Shown: positions 32,460-43,698, counted from the first letter of the stretch. The stretch is 64,000 nucleotides of DNA from Homalodisca vitripennis (GCF_021130785.1 NW_025777498.1:31692-95691); one strand, 5' to 3'. The notes: generated by a model not told the origin, from the letters alone. Numbers and translations: made by a program.

Positions 32460-32845
32460 TAAACTCTTGAATTATGATATTTTGTTTTGTAAATGTTTTT
32501 GATAATTATTTAACCATTTTTATAGTTCTTCCACATTCACATTGAGTATCTTCATAATATAATCTATGGTGATTCTTCTTTACACAATCTTTACAATATG
32601 AGTCTTTCTTATCTCTACTATAGTGATCACTATTAAACTCTGAAATTTTTTTTAGTTTCTTTACATTTAAGACATTCTTTATCTTCCAAAGTTAATTTTT
32701 CTATTTTATCATATAATTCTTTATGATATTCCCTTTCACAATCTTTGCAATTATAATGCATTCCATCTTTCCTATTTTTATCTTTATAAAATTCATTTAA
32801 ATCTTTAAATTCTTTGCACTTTGTACATTTCTTTTGAGACTCCAT
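32460..32845 (-). pseudogene. Tandem CxxC zinc-finger protein, element 1 copy 2
   Basis: Paralogue of the preceding gene with the same MESQKKCTKC start and the same promoter-like motif. The first 70 codons are open (KCKEFKDLNEFYKDKNRKDG, YNCKDCEREY, ECLKCKETK); the frame then breaks near 32,640, and the rest reads through further cysteine pairs in other frames. Tandem duplication of this gene occurs in both elements. Function unknown beyond probable zinc binding. Confidence 0.55.
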
Positions 32846-32859
32846 TTATACAGAAAAAA

Positions 32860-33873
32860 TTACAGCTTTGACTTTCTCAATTCATATTCATAAATCTTTC
32901 CGGTTATTTCTTCATTATTTAAATCTTTTATACTATAAGTTACAGGATCTGTGTTATTAATTTGATAAATCACAAAGATTTCTCTTGACCAATTGTTCTT
33001 ATATTTGTTCGAAAAATGTTTGTTTTTTACTAACAATTCTTACATGATCATTGACTTTAAATTTAGTTTTCGTGTGAAATTTCTGGTGGAACATACTTAA
33101 AAACCGACTCTAATAACTCTTTTTCTGCATCTTTATCTACGTCTTTAGGCTTCATTTTGATTGTGCTGTGAACTGTATCGTTATAATTGTTTACGATTTT
33201 TTGAAGAATATCGATCCATTTAAAGTTTTTATTAATCTCAAAAATTACTTTCATTCTCTCATTTTGAGTTCTGTTATATCTCTCTACAATACTTGATTTC
33301 TCTTCGTTTTCAGTATGATAAATCTTAATGTTGTATTTCCTCAAAACATCGTTAAATTCTTTATTTTTAAACTCTAAACCCTTATCTGTATGAAGTAGGA
33401 TAGGAGGTTTGTGATTGATCCTTATGGCATCTTTTACTATATCTTCGAAAGCTTTTGAAATATCCTTGCCGTTTTTTCTTTTGATAGCTCTTGACCAAGC
33501 ATATTTTGAGAAAGTATCAATAACATTTAACATATACTTGAATCCATCATTTTGATCCGAATAGTTAGACATTATAACTAAATCTGCTGCCCATAAATCG
33601 TCAATTCCTAATGTTATAATTTTTCTCTTTTTAAACTTTTTTCGTACTGGTGCATGAATTTCTCGAGCTTCAATCTCTATCTCATCTTTAGTCTTCAATT
33701 CTTGCTTAACAGGTTTTGGATTTGGATTCTTTATAAACTTACTCTTGTTTGTCTTACATTTTGAACATTTTGCAGCGATTCTATACAATCCATTTTGAGG
33801 TTTGAACAATTTTAGAATCTATATTTTTCGTTTTCTTTTTACACTTGTGACAGTGAATTAAATCATCTTCCAT
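32860..33873 (-). pseudogene. Retroviral-type integrase with N-terminal zinc ribbon, element 1
   Basis: About 337 codons. The N-terminus has a DUF5679-like ribbon (HCHKCKKKT and AKCSKCKTNKSKF). The rve core shows the D-D-E triad in IDDLWAADL, LLHTDKGLEF and SSIVERYNRT. The C-terminal SH3/chromo-like tail contains KVNDHVRIV and ends ELRKSKL. It would insert the linear genome ends into host DNA. The central 248 codons (33,063-33,809) are open; breaks lie near 33,815, 33,055 and 33,010. The start ATG directly follows the polymerase stop codon within TAAATGG. Confidence 0.88.
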
Positions 33874-36800
33874 TTACATATCAAAGTTTCCAAGTTTATT
33901 TAATTCGTCTAATATATCAGATTTTGCTTCATTTTTATAGCCATACGGTACTGTATCGATCTTATTTTCTAGGACAATTCTCTTATCATCTTTAGCGTTC
34001 AGTGCCAGCTTGTTTATGGTAACAGTGTACAACTCATGTTTAGAACTTTTTGATGACTGTCATCTCCCTAAATTCTTCTTTATCTTCGAACAAACATCTC
34101 TTCAAGTTTTCGATATATATTGTTTTATTTACAACGCTTCTCTTAATTCCTTTACACCTAACTGGGTTTTTATCTAGATATTTGTACGAGTACATCTTAG
34201 ACCTTAAACCACAAAATTCTTCTAAAACTTCGCTATTTAACTCATCTTTGAATTTCCTAAAACCTTCTTATTTTTAGTAGTGAAAACATTCGTGATCTTT
34301 TGGATAATCACTTGTATCAAAGTCATCTATATTTTCTTTAATAATTTTAAAAGGATCTCGTTTCAATTCTAGAAAATAACTGTCTGTATCCATGTAACAC
34401 AGATTCAAATCTGGATCAAACTTCTTTAATTTGTTGTAATAAAACTCGTACATTAGCAATTTTGAGAGGTCGAGAACTGAAAATCCTATGTAAATCGGCT
34501 TGTTAAATTTTACTTTCTGTTTGTACATGTGACTCGCTATACAGTTGTCAAAGATAGTGAAGCTTTTGAAGTTCGTTTTCTTGGCCTGTTTCATTGAAAA
34601 ATTCTTCATTTCCTAGTCTAATATCGCATCTATTTCGCACATTTTCCATACTTTTTCCAAAAACTGAGTTGTTCATCAGCTTATAAAAGTCCTTTTCAAA
34701 GTCGCTTGTAGCTTTGGTTCTCATGTTTGTGTTAAAATCAATGTATTCTTTCATAAAAGGCTTCTGATCGAATGCAATAACTCTATTCACATGTTTCAAA
34801 ATCATACCTTGTTCGAGATAGAATTTCAAATTTCTCGAATGAACAACGTATTCAGTTTTATCCAGTAGAGTTGTGCAAAGTTTGTTTTTAAAATGTTCTG
34901 GAGCAAGAGGTAAATCCTTGTGATGTTCGTGTAAATTTGTTGGATATCCAAGATCGACTTCGAGAATATAGCCATAATCTTCGTCGCCAGTGAGTTCTAA
35001 AATTGTTTCTTGCCACTCTTCTTTTGTATACGTTTTAGGATCCATCCACTTGATATCACTAAACGGCAGTTTTTGCATAAGACCATACCCATAAAGGTTG
35101 TTTGCATCGAGATAGAGTAAATAGTTTTCGGGCTTTGTCTTATCAAAATCTTTTAAATATTTGTTATTTGCTTTCACATATCGTTTAATACACTGAGAAA
35201 TGCCTCCGCGAATACCTTTTTCGATCATCAAATACATATTATAATCACTAATTAATTGTAATTCTATCTTCGTTAATTTTAACATAGCATCCCATGCAAG
35301 ACTGGGAGCTGTTAGATAGTGTGCTGGATCAAGCTTATAGCAATTCAAACAAATATTCCTAAAATTTTCAAAGATATCAGCGAGCAATAGAACATCTTGA
35401 ATGTTATAGAGATCAGAGTAATTTCCTAGATTTTTCTCTTTTAATTTGTTCCAAACATTTAAGTAGTGTTGAAAATCTTTCTCAGATATGCTCTCATCTG
35501 TCAAAAGTGAATAGAAATCTTGAATTCTCAATTCTTCTGTGTAATCAAGTTTTTCAATACTGTCGATAAATTCATAGGGAAATATTCCTTTTCCAGATAG
35601 AATTTTAAAAATCTCGTCGTCGTCATTTGGCTGTCTTTCTATTATCTCATTCAGTCCATCTTGTATAAAATGATTTGTATGTTTGAAGTCTTCTCTCTTT
35701 AGATTTTTTAGCTAACTTTTCTATAGACGAGGCCATGAATCTGAACGTGTCTACAAACGAAAACTTGATGAATTTTCTTGGCTTATCACCTTCGAATTCA
35801 TAGCCATATCCAGAATTTACAGAATAATTTATATATTTTTCATCGGTGTTTGCAATCAAATCAACATTTCCATATTGTTTAGCCAATTCTTTTATGTACA
35901 AATGAGTATCGTAATTTGACATATTGTGGCAGAAAACGGGAATATTCTGAGGAAATTTCAAATTTAGATTGCAACATGCATGAGCTGCGCCTCGAAACTT
36001 GCCGGTTAAATGACAATGATCTCTCACTTTATTTATAACTCTTATCTTTCCAACTATCAGGAGTAAAACCATACTGAATTGACCCAACATCATAAGCAGA
36101 CCATTCACAGATATGACAAACGTTTGAATTTTGATACGAAATTTCTTCTTCTTCTGTCAATTTCATAGGTTTCATGTTCTTAGAATTATATTTTTTCGCT
36201 ATGTATTTCGATAATTTATTGAGTTCTTCAAACAATTTTGTTGGGACGTTTTTCAAATCTTCTTCATTTTTGGCACGATAACATATCGGTTTGTACATGC
36301 GATTGGTCACATTCGACACTAAATATAGAGTAAAACCATAAGGAATGTGCCTCTGAATCTTGGTTGTAGTCGATCTTTGTGGATTGTTCTTACATGTCGG
36401 AATCTTTTCCAATATGCTCTCAAAGTCCATATAAATTACGTACGGATGGTTAAATTTCTTTTGATAATTAGTAAATTTAGTTGTTTGACCTGGAAATGGC
36501 ATAATTGGCTTACAAACTTCATGATTTTTACAAATTTCTAAGTGATCTGTTAAATCTCCAGATTTGTAAAAATGGCTTAAACATCTTCTACACAAAAATT
36601 TTCTTTCTTTATGTTTAGACAACTGCGAAGAAACAAGCTTATTTAAATCGGTTATCAAAACATAATGAGATTTATCATCTTGTTTAACATACAATAAATC
36701 AATGTTTGTTTCAGCGTCATATTTTTCAGAAATTTGTAACGGAACAATGTTAATATTTTCATCAAAACTGTAGACATTGATAGACATTGTTGGATACTTA

Positions 36801-37814
36801 TACTTGGAATTGTAGCTTCGTTTTTCAAATATTTGTATATCTTTCAGAGACATTGGATACTCAAAACCTGAAAATATTTCGTCATTCACAAATTTTTTCG
36901 TATTGCTTTACAACGTTCACAGTCTCTTTCTGGTTTTTCAATAGCACATCTTATTGAGTAAATAAAGCAAAAATCATCTCTATTTTTTATATTTATACAA
37001 GCTTTTTTATCTTTGATATTCTTTTGGTAAATCGATGTATGATCCTGCATTCATCATTTCGTGTTTGTTAAGGCTCAAAACTAGTTGTTTACAACTTTTA
37101 AATGTCCATCCGGAACCTTTATTTGGATTATTCGTTTGTTCTCGATGTGTTAATTTATTAAATTGCTTAGTAATAAAGTCGTTTACGTCAAAGATTTCGT
37201 CTGCTTTGATAGTAAAATACATTAGACATGTTTGCGGTTCACCATTCAATAAAGTTCGTTCGTATTCACATTCCAAAGAGAGATAGCCCTTCATATTTTT
37301 AACATTTTCTTGAAATTTCTCGATTACACTTTTAATTTCTGACCGCATAATTGAAAGATATTTGTAAATTGACATGGAATTGTCGTTCAAGTTTGTTAAA
37401 ATGTATTGCTTGAAAAGACCGTGTATTGAGGATAAAACTTCTACATCAATGATATTTTCGGATTTTACTTTAAGAGTTTTATCAATTTCTTCGATCATTT
37501 CAGACTTGGTTTTATCGTTTAGTACCGATAGCCAACTTTTCAGCTATTGAATGAAGTTTTTTCATCATTAAATAGGTCGAGATTTTTCTTTTCAACTTTG
37601 AAATTTCTCTTTAATTCACGTAATTTCTCAATATTAAACATGTTTTCGTGATCGGCAATTTTATTTTCTCTAGCCCACTGTCCTTAAATAATTTAGTTCA
37701 TTATTGTAAATTTGCTTGTTTTTTTTCATGACTTTTAGAATTATAATGGCGATCATAGTTTTTTCTTAAAATTTCTATTTTGCAGAACGGACATGATATT
37801 TTATCGCGCTCCAT
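33874..37814 (-). pseudogene. Protein-primed DNA polymerase B, element 1
   Basis: About 1,310 codons. N-terminal C2H2-like finger (CPFCK); a second finger (FLCRRCLSHFYKS, near 36,590); an HNH-like insert (VRDHCHLTGKFRG). 3'-5' exonuclease motifs are IYMDFESIL, CHNMSNYDTHL and YNIQDVLLLAD. Palm motifs A, B and C are LYLDANNLYGYG, YKLMNNSVFGK and CYMDTDSYF. This is the replicase of Polinton/adintovirus genomes, priming from a terminal protein. Frame breaks near 37,520, 36,950, 36,050, 35,600, 34,580, 34,270 and 34,040 inactivate this copy as written. The start codon is in TTTTTCTATCTAAATGG. Confidence 0.93.
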
Positions 37815-37831
37815 TTAGATAGAAAAATTTA
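37811..37831 (-). promoter_or_regulatory. Start-proximal viral motif, polymerase gene
   Basis: Minus-strand AAATTTTTCTATCTAAATG runs into the polymerase start and contains the TCTA core. It forms the inner edge of what in element 2 is an 83-bp inverted repeat. Confidence 0.65.
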
Positions 37832-37859
37832 TTTAACTAAATGGTGCTTGTAAACCAAC

Positions 37860-38480
37860 GATTGCGCCTCTCACGGCGTGATATCACTACGGATATGACG
37901 CAGGCGAAGCGATTATCGTGATGGTCGGTCTGTAGTAGCACACCTCGACTGTCATTGATACACACAGCGCAATCTTTCGGAACTAAAATGTCGGTAATGC
38001 AGATTTGCTTTTAAGAATAAAAATTGTGTTCCCGTTTACTATTATAACATTTTCTTTTTCAAAATGTTAGATAATTTTACCTATTTTAAATATGCGTACA
38101 TTTTGTTACTTGTAATTTTCAAATTATATTTTAAATTAATTTCTTAAATTTTTACTTCTCGATGGGCTGTTGTATTGTGTTGCTGAGTATATATGTCCGC
38201 GAATTCGGTTTGGTCGGTTAGGAAGTTTACTTCTGAACTGTTTCAATGCGAGTGGCCATAGCGGAGAAACACCAAGTTCAGAAGTATTCAGATCGTATTC
38301 CGGAACCATTTCTCTATCCGTATCTCGCTCTTCTCTCTCTCTCTAGCCTGAATATAGATCCTAGCCTAATAAACGGCAGAAGTGATCGTGTCATAGGCAT
38401 AAAAAGAGAGGGAGAGAGAAAGAGACAGGGGGAGGAGAAAAAGGTCGACCGAGAAATGGTTTTGCACTTTTTGACTTTGA
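37860..38480. other. Foreign insert between polymerase and OB-fold-like gene, element 1
   Basis: About 620 bases absent from element 2, where the two divergent genes are separated only by an inverted repeat. It is less AT-rich than the viral DNA (CTCACGGCGTGATATCACTA, TCGCTCTTCTCTCTCTCTC, a purine-rich GAGAGGGAGAGAG tract), contains no recognisable gene and has no obvious terminal repeats. A 91-residue open frame at 38,246-38,521 across the border has no recognised similarity and is probably fortuitous. Likely a host sequence or solo repeat inserted after endogenisation. Confidence 0.5.
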
Positions 38481-38495
38481 ATTTTTTCTATTTAA

Positions 38496-38795
38496 ATGGA
38501 GTTCTTGAAAGAGTTAAATGATATTGGAGAATGTAAGTTTAAAGAGTATAAGAAGTTTAAATGAATTGGAAGAAAGGAAGAAACATAGAATCTTGAATTT
38601 GGAGAAAATGAAAGATAAATTCGGGTTTACAATAATTGCCGAGTTGGAAGATTGTAAAGTACACTTACCGAACAGATTTTTGACTGTTTTGGATGAGAAA
38701 AAGATTAAAGAATTAAACAAAAATTACACTTGATTGTTACTGGAAAGAAGACTATAAAAGATAAAGAAATTATAACAATTAACTTTGTAGAATAA
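38496..38795 (+). pseudogene. OB-fold-like small protein, right copy of element 1
   Basis: Mirror of 22,658-23,008 without the 42-base internal duplication. Start codon in TTTTTTCTATTTAAATGG. A one-base change near 38,560 shifts the frame, so only internal pieces (LEKMKDKFGFTIIAELED, VHLPNRFLTVLDEKKI) are open, and a second break lies near 38,726. See the intact element 2 copy at 56,419-56,724. Confidence 0.7.
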
Positions 38796-38830
38796 AGTCT
38801 TAACTCTAAAACTTGCAGTCCCTCCCCACG

Positions 38831-39362
38831 TCATAGTACTGTTTTTGATAACCATAGTTGGTGTCTTTCTTCATAGGAATCACATGGAATATTATCTACA
38901 GTAATACCTTTTGTTTCACACAAAATGTGGCTATAATTCTATAAGAAAAATTCTATAATGCTCTTTAATGAATTGTGTTGATAAATCTTGATACTCACAA
39001 AAATTCCTAAGAAATTCATCAATTAAGTCTTGATTATCTTGAAAGAACGTATAATATGGGAAAAATGTCATAAAAAAACGATGAAAACTCTCTGTTTGTT
39101 TATTTTTTACTTTCTTTTCAATATCTTTCGTAATTATATTAAATATGTAATCCCTTACTTTTTTAGTTTTTTGCCGATAGTAAAACACTCCATTAGACGT
39201 TTTTTCTGCAAAAGACTTTACAAGTTCTTTGAATTCTGTATCATTTAAGGAAAGTATCAACTGTTCTTTAAAATGTTTTGGTAATTCGTTGAACTCGTTA
39301 AAATTGTCTTTCTTTGTAAGTTTTTGAAATGCTAGAAACTGAAGAGAGCTTGGTGAGTTCAT
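38831..39362 (-). pseudogene. Uncharacterised viral protein (MNSPSS), right copy
   Basis: Mirror copy of 22,091-22,622. It is open for 143 codons, through the site where the left copy breaks, then is broken near 38,940 by one extra base that the left copy lacks. Each copy thus has a private lesion. No known domain. Confidence 0.7.
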
Positions 39363-39672
39363 GTTGTTTATTTAGTAGAAAAGTTTTTTATTAAAGTACA
39401 GTATGTTTTTAGTAAAAATGTTTTAAATTGATTAAATTTTATTAAGATAAATCCTTTATTCGTAGCAGATTTGACAACATTTTACAAAGCACAGCTTAAG
39501 AAAGTAGAAGCAAACAGCTATAGATTTGGTTAATTTTTCATTCCACAGAGTAAATAGTAATGTACCGATCGCTTTTGGAGACGAACGACTGTAGATTCGG
39601 TTAATTTTTCATTGAGATTTGCTGTGTTATTTCTCAGCTTCCTTTATGGTACATTGAACAGTATTTTACATT

Positions 39673-39698
39673 GCTTTATATATATATATATATATATA
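39673..39698. repeat. TA tract at the element 1/element 2 junction
   Basis: About 12 TA units lie between the truncated right end of element 1 and the AGTAGATATG start of element 2. Similar TA tracts adjoin all other element ends, so target-site duplications cannot be distinguished from the microsatellite. Confidence 0.8.
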
Positions 39699-39886
39699 AG
39701 TAGATATGAATATGGCGGTTCTAGCGCACTTTCGGAGCCAACAGAAAATCAAGGGAAAATACTGTTTAAAGGACCAATAAACGAATCTGTAACTCACGAA
39801 TGAAAAATTACCGAATCTATAGCTGTTTGCTTCTACTTTCTTGAGCTGTCAAATCAATCTATTTGAAATGTCTGCTACGAATAAAC
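39699..39886. repeat. Element 2 left terminal inverted repeat
   Basis: Matches the reverse complement of 56,741-56,926 over about 188 bases with few differences. It includes GCGCACTTTCGGAGCCAACA and AGCTGTTTGCTTCTACTTTC. Parts also match the element 1 termini. Confidence 0.88.
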
Positions 39887-40415
39887 TATAAATTAAAACT
39901 TATAAACGGAAAATGATGGAATTTGCTAACAATCACTCGAGAAGTCGGGGAGAATGGGAGTAAAACCACATTCTTTTGACGAGGTTCTTCATTTAATTTC
40001 TCCAAATGTACTATAAAATCATCAAAGATTTCAGGCTTAAAATCGTAATCAAATTCAACATCCAGATAATGAAAAAATACAGGTAAAATCTTCTCATAAT
40101 AAACGTGTGTATCGATACCTACAAACCTAATGTATTCTTTGAAAAAGGAAAATAATTTTTTCAACGGTTATAAGAGATAAGTAAAAATGTTTATTCTGTT
40201 TTCTAAATTCTGTAACAAAATTTTGTTTTGTTTTTTTACCTCCATATTGTAATTTTCTAAGCAGGCTATTCAAATGTGTTAGTTTATTTCGAAATTTCTT
40301 AGGTTTAGGTCTTTCGCACAAAATTAAATTACAACCTCTACAAACTAAATACCTTTTATCAATAATTTCTCCTCTATTACAACACTTGTAACAGTTGGCA
40401 TTATTACTCTTCCAT
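39886..40415 (-). pseudogene. Viral zinc-ribbon protein, element 2
   Basis: Counterpart of 23,024-23,525. The cysteine pairs are NCYKCCNRGE and VCRGCNLILCERP, followed by a lysine-rich stretch and a hydrophobic C-terminal half (EYIRFVGIDTHVYYEKILPV, FFHYLDVEFDYDF). One extra A near the start and one break near 40,145 interrupt the frame. It diverges from the plus-strand gene at 40,443. No family recognised. Confidence 0.6.
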
Positions 40416-40442
40416 TTAAACAAAAAGATTTTTTGTTTATAA

Positions 40443-40692
40443 ATGGAGATTATGGAACTAACTCTGCCGAGATATAAATTTTTTAGCACAAATGTTTATG
40501 TTTATATTTCAACTACCGAGATAAAAAGAAATGATTTTATTTTATTATTCAACTATTTAGGATATTTTGTCTATGATTACAAAGATTATTCCGGAAGAAA
40601 TCGAGATTTTTTCATCAGCGAAAGAGTATATTTTTGAAGTTTTAGAAGGAATGAAAGAGAATAATATGAATTTAGCAAATTATTTTTCATAA
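40443..40692 (+). pseudogene. Small viral protein MEIMEL, element 2
   Basis: Starts MEIMELTLPRYKFFSTNVYV. It is open to residue 64, then a single extra base near 40,618 shifts the frame before the C-terminus that aligns with element 1 (EGMKENNMN). About 82 residues if unbroken. Acidic and aromatic, no recognised domain. It is followed within 40 bases by the MNSPKS gene. Confidence 0.6.
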
Positions 40693-40729
40693 ATAAAAAA
40701 TCTATTCTACTAAATAGTCATCAAACAAC

Positions 40730-41350
40730 ATGAACTCTCCAAAATCACTTCAGTTTCTAGCATTTAAAGAACTTACCACAGGAAATAGTTTATAAAGACT
40801 TCTTTGAATTACCTAAATATGTTAAACAAATGTTGATATTTTCCTTAAGTGAAAACGAATCCTTAAATAAAAACGAATTCAGAGAACTTTTAAGTACTAA
40901 AAAGTGTTCAATGCAATTTATTACAGACAACTTAGATAGTATAAATATGTTAAATGTAATAGGAGATTTTAAATTAAATAATAGAAAAATAAGAAAAATA
41001 TTCCGATTTTTACAAAATAAAACTAAAAACACCAACAATCTGACATTTTTTCATCGCTTTTTATGCTAAATTTTCATTGCTTATTTGTTAAAATGTTGAG
41101 AAGACAATATCCATACTGGACAAGAAATATGCATACAGCTAGTTTTTTAAACAAGTCTTTGTAAACAACAAGATTTAATCAAAGGAATTTATAAGAGATC
41201 ACGCTTTTGTTGTAGATTGGGATAAATTATATGGAAAAAACATTTACGAAACAGATATATTTGTGTGTGTGTGGTTCTGACGAAGAAAAGAGAAACGTTT
41301 GCCATTCAGCAATTCATTACGATATAATGAAAGACATACAAAATGAATGA
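40730..41350 (+). pseudogene. MNSPKS protein, paralogue of the terminal MNSPSS gene
   Basis: Begins MNSPKSLQFLAFKELTT, clearly homologous to the gene in the element 1 terminal repeats but diverged (ENESLNKNEFRELL, NNRKIRKIFRFLQNK). Breaks near 40,785, 41,070 and 41,130; the C-terminus reads to a TGA at 41,348. In element 2 this gene is single-copy and internal to the inverted repeat. Function unknown. Confidence 0.6.
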
Positions 41351-42490
41351 TTGTGTCTCTGGTGTAGTGTTGTTAGTGTGCGTGTTTGCGCTATGGGAAT
41401 CACATCACATTCAACTTCTACGGTGTCTATTGTTCAGAGGACTTGGCCCTGCACTGCTACTGTCCAACCAAGTTAATGGCTAGGAGCTGTAATTCGGGTC
41501 TTAGACTCTGGAATTTTTTTGTTCCCAAGGTCCTCATTTTTTCTTTGGTAACTACTGTGTAGAAGTTGATGGAGAGATTCAATTAGGGAATTTGTGTCGG
41601 GTGTTTTGTAAGTGTAATGTTGTATTAATGAACGATGTGAATGATGAATGTAATGAACGAATTAAGGAAGAGAAGGAATTAAGGAATGAAGTGGAAAGGT
41701 GAGGAAGCAAATGGCGCGCCAACCACAGTTGTCATTACTCGGCTTGTTCTATAGTCATTACACTATGGCCACTCGTGTAAAGACTTGTCCCCAACCACTG
41801 AACGACAACCATGTCTTCCTCAATAAAAAGCGCGCCTGAAGCTCTGGGATTTGAACCCAGAACCTCAGGCTTTGAAGGCAAGCGTCTTACCAACTGAGCT
41901 ACGGAGAGTCTCGAAAGTTATAAGCTATATCTCTGCTATATAAGTTGTTCAATTAGGAGTGCTAGTTTACAAATTTATTAATAATTTTATATTTCAAAAA
42001 CCACTCAACCGATTTTAATGAAATTTGGTACACATATAGTAAATACTTAACTCTTTCGACTTAACTTATCCATAAGGGTGAAATCATCCCCTATTTCTTA
42101 ATATTCATAAAAAAATAAAAAAAAATAATCAGAAAAATCTGAAACTTCAAAAACAAGCGAGTTACAACTTAAAATTTCATGAAAATAACAAAATTTTCAA
42201 AATCTACCCCAATCATCCCTTATCTTAAAACTCTTATATCTCGAGAAACTATTGGAGCTTTTTTGCTGAAATTTGGTATATAGGATCAGTAAATATTAAA
42301 GTATTTTTAAAATCATAACTTCCGGTCCAACCCTTAAGATGACCTTGGAATAGTTTTTTGTTAATATCATCCCCATTTTTTAAGATATTCCTTTGAAATT
42401 AAAAATGAATACTTATATCAATGTATTCAACAATTCTGTAAAGTTGTAGAATTATCCAATGAATAATATAGACAATAAGACGATTTTTTC
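41351..42490. mobile_element. Retroposon-like insertion nested in element 2
   Basis: About 1.1 kb with no counterpart in element 1, where the MEIMEL gene directly abuts the capsid gene. It is less AT-rich in its first half and contains a tRNA-like head (41,835-41,912, minus strand). The second half holds a phrase (ACTCAACCGATTTTAATGAA, then ATTTGGTACACATATAG) of a kind often seen in insect non-LTR element tails. No transposase or RT is encoded, so it may be a composite of two short elements. Confidence 0.6.
41690..41912 (-). mobile_element. tRNA-derived SINE-like sequence
   Basis: The minus strand reads GTAGCTCAGTTGGTAAGACG (A box) and, after about 25 bases, GGTTCTGGGTTCAAATCCC (B box with a perfect 5-bp T stem). 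The anticodon stem is weak and the 5' and 3' acceptor arms do not pair, so this is a tRNA-derived element head or a pseudo-tRNA, not a functional tRNA. The body downstream on the minus strand contains two GGCGCGCC-like sites. Confidence 0.6.
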
Positions 42491-42497
42491 AAAAATT

Positions 42498-43698
42498 TTA
42501 CTGAATTTCTCTAATATCGTTCTTAATCACATCATAGGCTAAAAATTTCTCAGAAACCACAACCACATAACATGTCGAGTTAGTAATAGCATTTTGAAAA
42601 TCCATATTGATAATTATATCGTTCTTTGAACCAGAAATATTTGTCAAACTCTTTGTTGTATCAATGACATAAATAGGTCTATTCGCTAAAAATTCTTTAG
42701 GATTGTAATACATTTCCTTATTATTACAGTAAACTTTCTTAAAAATCTTGATACATCTGATACATGATTCTGAAAAGACCTCCTGAAATGTTTTAAATTT
42801 TGTAATTCATCTGGATAATAAGAACCGTTCAATTTTACTCTGATATTTTTTACATCCAAAACTATCAAACTTTGAAGGATTTTTTTCTTGATTATTCTGT
42901 CTATCTGTTTTGAAAACCTATGATAACGAACTTGGGATTGAAGATATTTCTATAAATATTTGTAATATCGAACGAATAAGTTGTTCCGGAAATACCTTTT
43001 TGTTCAATACATTTGCCAATCTAGAAAATTAAACATAATGTTTTGACTTTTTGTAATTTCATCAATCAATGTAATTTTACTCGTGGTTTTATAATCAATC
43101 ATTGGAACTCTAATAAAAAAATCTGTAATTGTTATTTTTCCATCAACAGGCATAACATTTCCAGTTGCAGTCTTCAGAATCACATCATCGTCTTCTGCTC
43201 TTATGAAACTTAGATAAAATCCTCCTTTATAGATCGGAATAGTAACATTTTCAAAAAATCCTAATCCAAAATGAGATAAATTTCCAGCTGTTTCAAAAAA
43301 CGCCAAATTTAAAATCTGATTCAAAGCCATTAGAAGTTTGAGAAATAACATCACTTTTTGAATACGAAATAGTTCCTTTAATTGTGCTTAATTGGCCACA
43401 GTTTTCGACTTTCTTCTATCAATTTATTGTGTTTTCTTACTTCAATCTTAGAAAATAAAAACGGTATAAAATTATCGATTAATCTAACATTATCAGTTCC
43501 AAGATATGCTTGACCATCTTGTTTTGTTAAAGTTCCAGAAATATAAAACTGGAAGTTAGACGAGCAAAAATTATCTCCAAAATCAATATTAAACTCAGTT
43601 CTTTTATTCGGTTCATTCAAATGTTGTTTACTAATTGGATAGAAATTTTTAAACTCCGCCCTTTCAATATCACTAGCATATTTTCTGTAGTCCGCCAT
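42498..43698 (-). pseudogene. Major capsid protein (double jelly roll), element 2
   Basis: Counterpart of 23,787-24,982, with the same N-terminus (MADYRKYASDIERAEFKNF) and the same motifs (FIPFLFSKIEVRKHNK, FFIRVPMIDYKTTSK, YVIDTTKSLTNISGS). At least five one-base changes split it, near 43,412, 43,300, 43,010, 42,860 and 42,745. Apart from these the protein is almost identical to element 1, suggesting the coding sequence was intact recently. Confidence 0.8.

Larger units (their letters stand above)
21729..39672. mobile_element. Endogenous Polinton/adintovirus-like element 1
   Basis: A 17.9-kb element bounded by inverted repeats of about 1.2 kb that begin AGTAGATA. It encodes a protein-primed DNA polymerase B, retroviral-type integrase, adenain-type protease, packaging ATPase, double-jelly-roll major capsid, penton-like minor capsid, phospholipase-A2 capsid protein, pX-like core protein and accessory proteins. 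This is the gene set of Polintons/Mavericks and adintoviruses. Many genes carry one-base frame breaks, so this copy as written is not infectious or mobile. About 50 terminal bases of the right repeat are missing where it meets element 2. It lies inside a collagen intron. Confidence 0.9.
38482..39672. repeat. Element 1 right terminal inverted repeat
   Basis: Reverse complement of about 21,780-23,022, including whole copies of two gene loci. It stops at ACATTGCTTT, about 50 bases short of the expected end, and continues directly into a TA tract shared with element 2. Confidence 0.85.

Noticed and set aside
38246..38521. 91-residue open frame spanning the element 1 insert
   Set aside because: It includes a simple purine-rich tract and runs into the OB-fold-like gene in another frame; no similarity or promoter motif at its start.
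41835..41912. Functional tRNA gene on the minus strand
   Set aside because: A and B boxes and T stem are good, but the acceptor arms do not pair and the anticodon stem is weak; better explained as a SINE head or pseudo-tRNA.
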